Origin: Pithys albifrons albifrons
Taxonomy: Eukaryota > Chordata > Aves > Passeriformes > Thamnophilidae
NCBI RefSeq assembly: GCF_047495875.1
Contig: NC_092466.1
Coordinates: 10,164,561-10,228,560, forward strand
DNA: 64,000 nucleotides
Direction: 5' to 3'
The notes under the pieces are model-generated. The model was not told the origin of the DNA and made no database searches. It saw only the letters and a list, made by a program, of their open reading frames with translations. Shown here in pieces: positions 40,201 to 52,200 of this stretch. The position numbers and the translations under genes are program-made. Within the stretch, counting starts at the first letter, position 1, and each line of letters starts with the position of its first letter.

Positions 40201-43200
40201 AAGCAAGAGGGATTCTCTTTAACTGCTGGAGAACTGTAACTGTGTTGAGTTGTTACCTCAGCCTCTGACTGAGGTGTGACTGTCAATTTTATAATGTATC
40301 TTGACTGGATCCGTTCTGTGTGTTTTTTGTCTTCTCTTATTGCTACATGATCAGGAGCCAGATTTTTCTAGTTAAACTGCATCATGTCTGAGCTGTACCA
40401 TGAACGTAGGAGCCTCTATACTTTGAGAGATCCCTGCAATAGCTGGATGCTGGTGTGATGATGTGTTCATAGTTACCAAAATCATTGTCAGAGAGAAGCA
40501 TATCCTTATCTCTACTTTCTAGAGAAATGAGTAAGGCTCTCAAACTCCAAAGAAAAGGGGAAAAGGAAAAAAGCAGTTAAAGCAGAGTTACCAGTCTACT
40601 TCTCTGACAGCATGAATGGCAAAATTCTTTGTCCTTTGAGATAGTGTGAATATTTATGCAAACATGATGTGTCAGACTGTGCCGGTGGCTTGTGCATGTG
40701 CACTCCTCTTCAAGTGGCCTGTGAGCTCAGGTGGTTTGGCCTTTGCAGTGTAGAAGTTCCTTCTCATCTTTCCTAGCTGTTTTTAACACATGTATAAATT
40801 TACTGAAATGTGGTAGGGAGGTTTAACAGCCCAGATCAGTAACTGAAGTGATGACAAGGAGTGAGACCTTGGTAGCATTCCAGCATGGAAACCACCCACA
40901 GTGCAGTTTGGGCCACTCGCTGGAGCGCCAGCCATGCATTGCAACAGCAGACCTCAGCACAGGGGGTTTACACAATATCCAGTGCTCTGGTCTTAGCACT
41001 GGCCAGAATTTAATTTTTCACCCACCATTAGTTCTGCCCCATCACATCAGCTCTGCTGTTCGGGGTTCCCAGCTGTTTGTTTAGTGGGGAGACCAGATAA
41101 GTGTGGTTTGTCCAGTCCTGGCCTGGTGAGTGAGGGAGGTGTGATTAGAAAAGTACTAATGAATATTTGCTGCTGGGGACTGAATTTTTAGCCCTTTTGT
41201 GATGTTTGATGTTCAAAATAGAGTTTTCTCGGGTAGATTGCTACTTATGTGATCTAGAGAGTAGAGGGCAGGGTTAATTTCAAAAGAAGAGACTCTCTGC
41301 ATAAGATAAGTTGCTTTAAACATTTTAATTTTTACAGATTTACTGATTATTCAGTGGTCCTACTCCTTCTAAAACTTTGCAAGGAGAAGGTATGTAGGAG
41401 GCATATACGACTGGATGTTTAAAAACACTGAGAAGGAAGAAAAGATTGCTAAAATCTGTTTTTGGTTTTGGTGGCTAATAGAAACGTATTACCAAAAGTG
41501 TCTGTGAGAGTTTGCTCTGTGCTTACGTGAGCCCCTTTCCCAAGAGGACCTGGAGTTCCTTGAAGAAGCTGACAAACCTCTTAGCTGGGCATTTACTTTC
41601 CTCAGTGGAAAGTCACCAAACTGGAAATCACCACTACCTGTTCTCTGGACCTCGCTGAGCTGGGCAGTCGGTTTCAGCGGACAGACAGAATGTATAGGCT
41701 GGTTTGCTTGGTGCTTTCCTCTGATATCATGGATGTTTTAAGGCCAGTATCACCCTGAATTGAAGTGATGCAGACCCCAGTTGTCTTGGGTATTTTGTGC
41801 TATGCGTCAGTTACTTCATCTATAACATGAATATATTGGCAGTTTACTAGAAGATAAAGAGGCTTTTAGGCAGCTGTTCATAAAACTTTACTTACTTTTG
41901 CTATCTAATTGCATTTTTAGGTGTTTTTAGTGCTACTTTTTTTGTCAGTGAAATATTTGAGGATCACACTGAAATACCCTTTTCGTTTTTGTAGGTACAG
42001 AGGGTGGCTTGCAAGACGGTTTTGCTATGTCCTTTTTGTGCAAGAGAGGGATGTTCATAAGGGTATGTTTGCCAAGAACCTGACAGAAAATGTGCTGAAT
42101 AACAGCAGGTAAGAAAATGCAAGATAAACTATTTTTTGAATTGCTAGTACATAGGATTTAAGATTTTGGAAACTGCAAGTTTTGAAAATCAGACTATTTA
42201 AAATACAGTAAAATACAGTGCCTTTAGCACAGCCTTTCGGGATTGTAGCTTGCAATTTCTGTTTGCATAGTAGAAGAGGCAAGTTTAAGAAATACAAGTC
42301 TCCAAATGAATGATGCCTAGTGGGGGAACACCAGACAATACACAGAAAAATAGTGAAGCTCTTCAAACTTCAGTTTATCTAATTCATGTAAATCATTACC
42401 ACCAAAGTCATACTACAATCATCAGAAATTGTCAGTGTTTCAGAAATAATAGGAAAGTAGCATTTTGGAGTACCCTGAGTGTAAATGAGGAGCGCGAGCC
42501 AAAAATAGGAAAAGGCTGTATAATGAAATACCCTCCCCTTACTTTGAGGAGCTTGTTTTCTGTTTTATAAACTGCATTTTAAATGGCATATTGAGCCCCT
42601 GGTTAGCTGTTAAGGTATCAGTTTTCCCCTGGACGCAAAGAAATTCAACCATATGCTCCCTCCTTGAGTCTGCTTTTGCCAGAGGGCATGCACTGCCTAC
42701 ATTAACATTCCTAATTCTCCTGAAATTTTAATGTTTTAGTCCCATCTGAAGATTATGGTGTTGCTTTTAAAAAGTAAAGCACACGGCATTGTGCCATAGT
42801 TATGGTGTATTAAAACACTTAATCTCATTTAGGTGTGTTTCAAATGGGAAAAATAACCTTTATAAAATTTTGTCACACTTTTAAAACTGATAATTCAATT
42901 TAAAATGATAATTTCAAGGGGAAAATTACAGTAGAAGTTGAAAATAGTAACTGCATAAATCTGCCTAATGAGGTAATGGAACTGCTATGGCAGAAGAAAG
43001 AAAATATTAACGAAGATGAGATTTCATGTGATTTTTCCCTGGATTTTTAACCTTATTAGCCATTTATGAAAATTGACAGTCACTTAGTACCTGTGATCTG
43101 CGTACATACTGTTTTATATGGTCAACTTTTAGTGTATTCAACCATCAACTGCCTTTTAAATCAGACTTTATAAAACCATTGAATTAGATTTAGTGCATTT

Positions 43201-46200
43201 GGAGTATTTTATTATATTTGCAAGTTACTCCTGTAGGAATGCATAGCTGCTGATTCCCAGCAGTTGTTATGTGTTGGACTCTTCTATCTCATACATTTTA
43301 CTTTTTAATGTTAGAGTCCAGAAGGCCATTGTAGATGAAGCTTCTGAACCAAGTGCTCCAGGTAGTTTTGCTCAAACAGATCCTAAAGCTATCAACAAAG
43401 TGAAGAAGAAAGCGAGGAAAATTCTCCAAGAAATGGTAGCAAATGTGTCACCTGCTTTAATCAGGTAAGAAAAATGTCTCATTCTGAGTGGGTGGAAGGA
43501 TGGAAAAGCTCTTTATAATACCAACAGAGCTTGTAACATATGATGCATAAATAGTAATTGTTCTAAAAATAATACATTATTCATAAACTCCCTTTTTAAT
43601 ATTAGCTAACAAAATAGGAGTTATTAGATTTTCCAGATGCAGCAGAAACCCCTCTGCCTTTCCAAGGGGTAAATGTTACAAGATTAAATACAAACTTTTT
43701 TTTCCTCCCCAAATTAGGTTTGGTGCTAATCCTTAGAGCAATATTGGCATCATTTCACTCTCATATAGGCAAGAGCATCTTTTTGCAGCATCATAGACTG
43801 TGAGAGATGTTTTATCCAGTAGCCTGTTCAATATTCTAATCTGTAGTTATAAATATCTCAGAGAGTGCCTTATTTTAGGTAAAATCTTCTACTATGGTGC
43901 CTACCTTTACAACTAAGCATGAATTTGTCTCTGTCATTTTCCTAGTTTATCAACATTTATTGCAAATTCTTTAACTATTTTAAGTTCTCTCAGGAGGCCA
44001 GATAAAGGCTGTCACCTAAGATGCCACCTAAGTAGCTTAGTTACTACAGCTGATCACAGGAACCTCTGTGAACTTTCCTCATTGGCAGAGGTCCTACTCT
44101 TTGAACAGGTTTCACTGAGGCTGACGCAACATTTGTGTCATAACTGGAGGAGGCTAAAATGTGGTTACTGACCATAGGCAAAAACTTGGATTTTACAGTA
44201 ATTTTGTTTGAATATGAAGTGATCAGATTTTATGGCAATATAACAGAGAGGCAGAAAGGAATGACGCTTTTTGGGTTGTGTTTGTTCTTCCTTTAGGCTG
44301 ACTGGCTGGGTGTTATTGAAGTTGTTTAACAGCTTTTTCTGGAATATCCAGATCCACAGAGGTCAAATAGAAATGGTCAAAGCAGCAACAGAGGTAAGGG
44401 AGGGCTGGAAAAAAATCTGATAGAGGGGATTTCTGATGTAGAGTCTGTGAATGTTTACAGCACTTTCTCTTTTTTATGAGAGTTTTGCTAAGTCTGTATG
44501 AAATGAGATTGTAGAAGGAACTCTTACATCTGTGAAATAGTGTTCTTAATTAAATACAATGCTCTTTGAGTTGTGTAACCTAAAAGATTATGTGAACTCT
44601 GGTTTTACCTTTGCCTCAGGATCAAATTTCAACTATCAGGCTGAATAATTATCTCAGATAACCTGCATCCAGCATTATTTCTCTTTTTATTTTGAGCTGA
44701 TGCAACCAATACTCATTTAGTAGATCTATTTTGGATTTTTCACTTGTACCTTGATTTGGAATAAAAAACTTTTAGAAATAAACTTTTCCTATTTCTTACT
44801 GGAAGTGTGTTTACAAGTCTCTGATAGTCATTGAAATTGGTTAAACGAGCTCCTAAATTCTACCATTTTCTTTACACTCAAATGAATTGATTCTTTTTGC
44901 AGGATTTAACTTGGAAATACTGATTAGATAAATGATCAAACAAAACAGTTCCTATTATTTTCTATTGTTTTTTGATTGCAGCGTTTGGGACCCCCACTAT
45001 TCATAGATCCTTGCTGATATATAACAGAAATATCAATACTTTTGGTGACACTGAAGATTTGTCCACAGCCCTTTAATTGTTTGCTTAATGTCTCAATACT
45101 GGTTCTGAAGAAACTGGAAGTATTGTTAATGTGATGCATGCAACTGAAAACTGCAGTCCATAAAAATTAAGTACAGTTTTCTAAAAAGGTCTCGTCGCAG
45201 ATGAAGGAAAACCGGAAGTAAACAAACTCTGTGATGGTAACTGGAAAACACCATCAGTTCTGATAAGATGATGCTAGGAATCTCAACGAAGGATTTTAGG
45301 AAAGGAGTAATGTTCTATGTTTCTTACCAACTACCTTCTCTCTTTTTTTCCTTCTCTCCCCATCATAGATGAATTTGCCTCTCATCTTTTTGCCTGTTCA
45401 CAAATCCCACATCGACTACCTGCTTCTTACATTCATTCTCTTCTGCCATAACATCAAAGCACCCTACATTGCTGCAGGGAACAATCTCAACATCCCTATC
45501 TTCAGGTAATAATAACCTCTTCTTATTTGAAAAAGATTGAGGTGGCCGGATCTGACCATACTGTCTTATGTCCATGTGTAAAAATACACGAGTATTACTC
45601 TCAGAGAGAGAGCATCCTTCTGGAAGCTCTGGCATAACCTAAATAGGGTAAGGAAGGATAGTCCTTCCTTCTAGAAGACTCAAAGTGGGTAGATGACTAG
45701 GAAAAGAGGAGTATGTGAAAAAGTGTTGTGAATGAACAGCACTTCTTCATGAAATTTAGTGAGCTTTCTAATGGGCAGTAACGGTACTGGGTGAATAATA
45801 CTTTATGGGAAAGTACTCCAGTGTAGTCTGTGTTTAAAATATGTTCCTGGTGGCTGAAGAACCAAAGGTCTTTTGGGTAATGTTTTGCCATTGAGAAAGA
45901 ATTTGGGCATAACTGACTTCTAAAAAGCCACTGGTTATTCAAGGAAATCATACCTTGACTTCAAGGATACTTTGCACCAGTAGGTGCTGGTCTGTGATAA
46001 TCCTGGTGAGAAAGGCATTCAGGCTCTATAAATTATCAATTAAAATGTCACTTATTAGGGTCAGTAGTATAAGGAAAGAGAGATTAGCACAGATAATCTA
46101 ATACCCCATTAAGCACTGAGAGCTCTTGAGTTCTGCAGCATTCAGCTGTGCTCTGATCCACACAGCTGTGCAGATTCTTTCTGTGGAAAGGGTTATCCCA

Positions 46201-49200
46201 TTGTGGTCCTTTGAGCTGGTATAGGATTTTCTTGCAAGAAAACAGCCCTATTCATCGTTTCTTCTGCCAAGAAGAAAGGATGTTCTCATGAGAGCTTCTT
46301 GCTGTACTGTGAGATAAAGGCAAGACCATGCAGGTGCTGTCATTGCTGGTGCCAGTGGGAGCTGCGTGCAGATTGCTCTGTTAAAATCAGCTGGCTGAGC
46401 TGATCCTGCAGCCCAGGGATATGTGCAGCACAACATGGGCATGAAGGTGCTGTTGGTGCAGCACAGCACAGATTCAGGCCAGCTCAGGTTGACTGTTACG
46501 TGGATCACCAGCATCTCAGTGTACAAGAGTTTCCAGAAAGTGGTCTGTCAAGGGAGTGAAATGGAGCAAGATGGTATAGAGAAGCCTGTTTCATAAGCTA
46601 AAAAGAGAAGTACTTGTGTGGTCCCATCATGTGCAAGTAGTGTAGTACAGTTTTAGTCTGTGAGAATTTTCAGCCATTTAGTCTGTGAGAATTTCAGTTG
46701 CTGTGTTGTGCTAGGATTTTGTGTAGTAGCTTCCTGCAAGTAACATCAATAGTATAATCCTTCTGTATTATGCAGCACACTGATCCGCAAGCTGGGAGGG
46801 TTTTTCATTCGTCGGAAGTTGGATCAGAGTCCTGATGGTCGTAAGGACTTCCTCTACAGAGCTTTGCTCTATGTGGTATGTATTTCTTCTTGTCTTCTCT
46901 GTAGGCAGCAGTTCAATTGGGTGCAAGCAGGAAAGCAAGTTCTGTTTGGGGATGTCTTTTGAATTTGTCTTCAGTTTCATGTTGCAAAAAGGGGATTAAT
47001 TTTTGTATGACCTCCTGAATTTATGAAATTAAAAGGAAATTGAATGCTCAGCCCCTTTGAGGATGAGATTTCTACCTTGCATAGTCCTTACTAAAGTATG
47101 GAACTGATGCTCCCTGAATTAATGTTAAGCTTTGTTTCTCTGGTGTGTTTTGTTCTGAGACATAACTACACTGATTCTGTTAACATAATGGAAGTCTCTG
47201 TTTATGATGGGTTGATGTAATTCTTTGTGCTGTTCACAATAATAGCTGCATTTGCATCTTGGAAGATGGGATATACTGAAGAACCAGAAGGAGATGAATG
47301 GGAATTGACTAGATCAGCTGTTGCTAGAGATACTCTTTTAACAAAAGTCATTCTGCTGCATGTATATTCATGCAAATTTAGTTGCAGATTGGTCTGGGTT
47401 TATGTCAAGCATTAATTATTTCAGGGTTTTTTCAGAAGTATTCATGCCAGCTCATGATTTTCTGATGTTTTTAAAAGGAAATGGTTGCTGACAGTGTATT
47501 TGAAATGGGAATTTACCAATATAATTAATTTTTTCTCTTTTCCAATATTTTTGTATTCAGCACATAGAAGAATTGTTGAGACAGCAGCAGTTTTTAGAAA
47601 TATTCTTGGAAGGCACACGATCTCGAAGTGGAAAGACATCTACCCCTAGAGCAGGTCTTTTATCTGTGGTGGTGGATGCTCTCTTCTCAAATGCGACTCC
47701 TGATGTCCTAATTATACCTGTGGGAATCTCCTATGATCGCATAATTGAAGGTCACTATAACAGTGAACAGCTGGTAAGAGCAATTGAACAACTTGTTTTG
47801 CCCAGGGGATTTTCTGCTGATGTGCAGGGAAATCTTACACAGTTAAATGATGTCCTGTCACAGCTACTCGGGGTTAGTGTTGAAGAGTGTAGAGCCATTA
47901 ATTGCAAATCCTCTCTCATAGTGAGGGCTGAGGTATGGGTGGCCGGCTTCTATGTGTGACATAACAAATAAGAGGATCATGATATCACAAATAATATGTT
48001 CAAGTGGATCTCTATGGAGAAAAATAATTACCTAAATTTACTTTAAAGTTATGTGGTGTGTCAAAAGCTTTGGCCTTGTTCTATCTGCTGTTACATGCAT
48101 TTTAATTTTCAACATGACCTTTTAATTGCAAAGTGGAAAAAAACTAAAACCACTCCCTCTGTTTTCTAGGGCAAGCCTAAGAAAAATGAAAGTCTTTGGA
48201 GTATAGCTAGAGGAGTCTTCCGAATGCTGCGGAAGAATTACGGATGTGTCAGAGTAGATTTTGCACAACCATTTTCCTTAAAAGTAAGTTTGGTATCTTG
48301 AAGAGCCTTTTGAAAGTTTGACATTTTTGATACTTCAATAGTGGGATACATTCATTTTGATTTTCTTTTTGTGGGTTGTCACCACTAGCATTACCTGCAG
48401 AAGTCCATTCTGGTAGGACAAAGTATCCCTGTTTTGAGGAATGTGTGAGTCTCTGGACACATTTGTGTTAAGCTGAAATAGTCTCAAAGCTGATATGAAG
48501 GGTTATGTTAGTTTTGAAATGGTGTAAGTATTCTAACTGGGGTTCTTTGTTTGTTTAGCAAACAATCTTTGAAATCATCCTTGAACCATGTAGTAATTCT
48601 TTATATTGTATAAGCATTGGGAATTGAAGGAAACTGAATAGTGTTTTCCAGTTTAAGTAATTTAATGGCATGTGGTCTTTTTGAGGAAGGGCATTTATCT
48701 CGCTGGATTTTTGAATTTGCCAAGCAAATTAGTAGCTGTAAAAGTGTCAATGTATAGTATATCATAAAAAGCTGTATATTCTTTGAAAGTCATTCTTTGT
48801 TATTAGTTCCCATAAGTATTCACAGTATTTACCTACAGTACTTCACCGAATACTGTTGTCCAGCTTCTCACAGAGTAAAGTGGTGTGGTAATATCTGCCT
48901 TCACTCTTTAAGTCTTCCCTGATCTCTTTGCAGAATCTGCTGGTACTATACTTATCTGCATTTCACTAATCTGTATTCTGCCACAGGATACTTTATTTTT
49001 AGTGTGACTTTAATAAGATTAACTACTGCAGCAGCAACCTACTAGGACATTATTCAAATTAATTAGGTGTTCCTTTTTCTGCTCTACTTCTCGCAGAAAA
49101 GCAGTAGGTTGGAGAGCTTTGGAGGGTTCAGTTACCACAGCATGAAATTATTGTCTCCGTCTGCACTGCATTATAATTAGTGTAGTAGGGAAAGATACTA

Positions 49201-52200
49201 ATTCACTTCCAAAGGAGGAGGCTTGGGCTATTCTTGGTAGGGAGTTAACAATTCGTCTTGGATCATTGTAAGGAAAAGAAGGTTATCTGCCCTCTTAATC
49301 TAGAGAGATGTTAATCAGTCTGTACCTTCCCAGCAACCTCTGTCAGGTCTCATTTGTATGTGTATACCTTATTATACTCCAGAAAGGTGATAAATGACAT
49401 AAATCATTTAAGTAAGCCTTAACTAGAATTTGCAGAAGTGTAACTGTAGTTATGTCCCTGCCGTTTTTTCTACAGCGGGTGAGCTTTAGGGTTAGTTTTG
49501 GGCATCTGCAGTTGTGTGAGCGCAGGCTTGAAAGAGGAGAGTGAGCTGGCTGTGAAAAGTCTTTTAAGCAGCTTTCCTGGGAGGGAACTGTTTTCCTGAC
49601 CAGCAGGTTAAGTGGTTCTTTAGTTTTCCACTCTTTATAGAAACTGAAGGAACACAGAGTCCTCAAAACAGAGTAATGTAAATGCTAACCCATAAGGAGA
49701 GGCTTTTGAGAAATCTGGGATTCAAGAATTTCAAGCATGCAGTGCCCTGCCTGCTTCCTGAGTGTTTTAGTTTGTGTCACTGCGAGGAGTCTTGGAAATG
49801 GAGTTTGTACACTAGTGTTTACCTATGGTGAAGTTCTCTGTCCTGGCATTTGAGGAAAGCAGCAGCAAGCAATAATCACTCCGCGTTGGTTCTGAATGGG
49901 TGTTAGGCTTTGCTCTTGCTCATGTTAATGAGACAGTTCTCATTAATTTAATCGTGGAGAAGCTTGTCTCAAAGGAGTTGTTCTCAGCAGGGTGCTGAGA
50001 AGGGTTATGTGTTGTTTTCATTGCAGCGTGTTTCATGAAGTAGAGATTCCTTGATGTGGGAAGTTTGCTTTTGCATAAAATAAAGTCAGGACTGAATAAA
50101 CTGTTGAAAACTTTTGTTATCTCTGACCTTATTACTGCTTTTTTAGTGTGAGATATTTTTAATCACAGTTGCATTTTTGAATAATTGCCTTTTTTTTCCT
50201 ATGGTAATATCAGTTGAATGCAAGAATAAGATGGAAAAAGTACAAAAAAATAACAAGTCTTCTTTTAACAGGAATATGTAAACAGCCAAAGCCAAAAACC
50301 TGTGCCTGCCCCTCTTTCTTTGGAACAAGCTTTGTTACCAGCTATACTTCCATCAAGGTAGAGATTTTTTTGGGTGTTGTTTAGAGGGAGGACAGGTTGG
50401 AATTTGTTTACTTAATTGTCTTTTTAGTGCTCTGCATTATATTCCAAGCTGTGCTTGAACTCCCCAAGGGTAATATAATTGTTTAGAGAAAAATGAAAAG
50501 CTTAGACAATTATAACTGCACAGTTTATTATAAGTTGCATTCTTTCTGATGAGCTCTGTTTAAATAAATTTGAGGGGACTTTTTAAATGTTTTTTTGTTT
50601 TTAGTTTTAGTGACTTCTCTTGGTTTAATTATAAATTTTACAGAATAACTTAATGAAAAAATGACATGCTTAATGAAAAGTGAAGAATTTGGGTTTTTTA
50701 AACCTCACAAACATTTCGCAAGGTTTTTGAAATAATTCCAAAGCAAATAGGACCTTGGAAATGAGTACCCCTTGCTCTCAAGGAGGTGACTTACTCAGAA
50801 CTGTGAAACTGTTCTCAAGAGCTAGATCTGCATTTGTTACATAAATAAATGTTTTAGTTGAGGTCTTTGTTGGAGTTGTACAGACTTGTGTGCTCCTGAT
50901 AGAGACAAAGTTGGTCATTTACCTTTGGAAAGTTGTGGGTCCATACAAAGGAATATTTCTAGTTTGTAGAGAGACTGGGCTCTATCTGCCTTTTAGGCAG
51001 ATTTCATTATTCTACTATTGTCCATACTTACTGAAAGGAAAAGAGCTGTGGGGTGCAATTGGTTTACAGCAAAGTCATGAACAAAGTTCAAACAAACAAA
51101 CAAAGTTGCAATTTTTCTTTTGGTAGTCTTATCTTAGACTGTTGTTTAGTGGGAAGAAATAATCTTTAAAAGTTGGTAGAGCTTTTTACAGGTAACATTT
51201 TTCTGCCTTGCCAAGCTGCAGTGGTGTTTTGCACTGTCTTTCAGTTAGTGTATATAAAAAATACCAGTCTAGGTTATTCTAGATCAAAATCTAAATGTCA
51301 TAAATCAAAATCTAAATGTCTTAAATCAATATTTTGATCAAAATCCAAATGTCATAATGTTAATTTTTATTCTGTGTTCAGACCTAATGATGCTGTGGAT
51401 GAAGGTGCAGAGGCCTCGCTGTCCAACTCCAGGGATATCACCAGCGAACCCTTCAGAAGAGAGCTGATAGCCAACTTGGCTGAGCATATTTTGTTCAGTA
51501 AGTGTTACGAGTTATCGCTGCCACAGAATCATAGAATGGTTTGGGTAAAAAAGGACCCGAAAGGTTATCCAGTTCCAGCCCCCACTACCATGGGCAGGGA
51601 CACCTTTCACTAGATCAGGTTGTTACCAGCTACCTGTTTTATGTTGCTCACTGAACAAATTTGCCATACTCCTATTTCTCTCCATTCAGATGGATGCTTC
51701 ATGATTTTATAGGCTTTCTTGAATTTCCTCCACCCTTTGCCTCCCTCTCTCCTTTTCAAAGTTTATTAACTCTTTTTCTAATTCAGAACAAGCTTTTTGT
51801 TCTGTTTGTTTTAACTTTTGTATTGCTTAGACTAGTATACTAAACTTGCTGTACTCTGAAGTATTTGGTTGTCATATTACTACATTGATTTCTTGCCTTT
51901 CACGTAAGAAGTTACTGGAGTGTCTGAATGTCATTTTTTCGAGATCTTACTTGCATGAACTCATCTAGCTGCATAGGCCAGTGTTGCCAGGTTTTATAGG
52001 TTATGTGGTGTATGCTTCAGTCAGTAGATCTGTGATTTGTGGTATAAGAAATTCATACAAAATGGTACTTAGTTTAGTAAACATTTAAGCTTTATTTGGC
52101 CGTCTTAGTTCAAGTTACTTTGATTGCTTAAATATTGTTACTATATAGACATAATAAACTTTGCATTTCATTCAGTAGGTACAGTTCTGTGCCAGTATAA

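Noticed and set aside
41921..41994. Upstream extension of GPAM exon 5 with an in-frame ATG
   Set aside because: It consists of the pyrimidine tract and acceptor region. The hydrophobic peptide comes from T-rich sequence.
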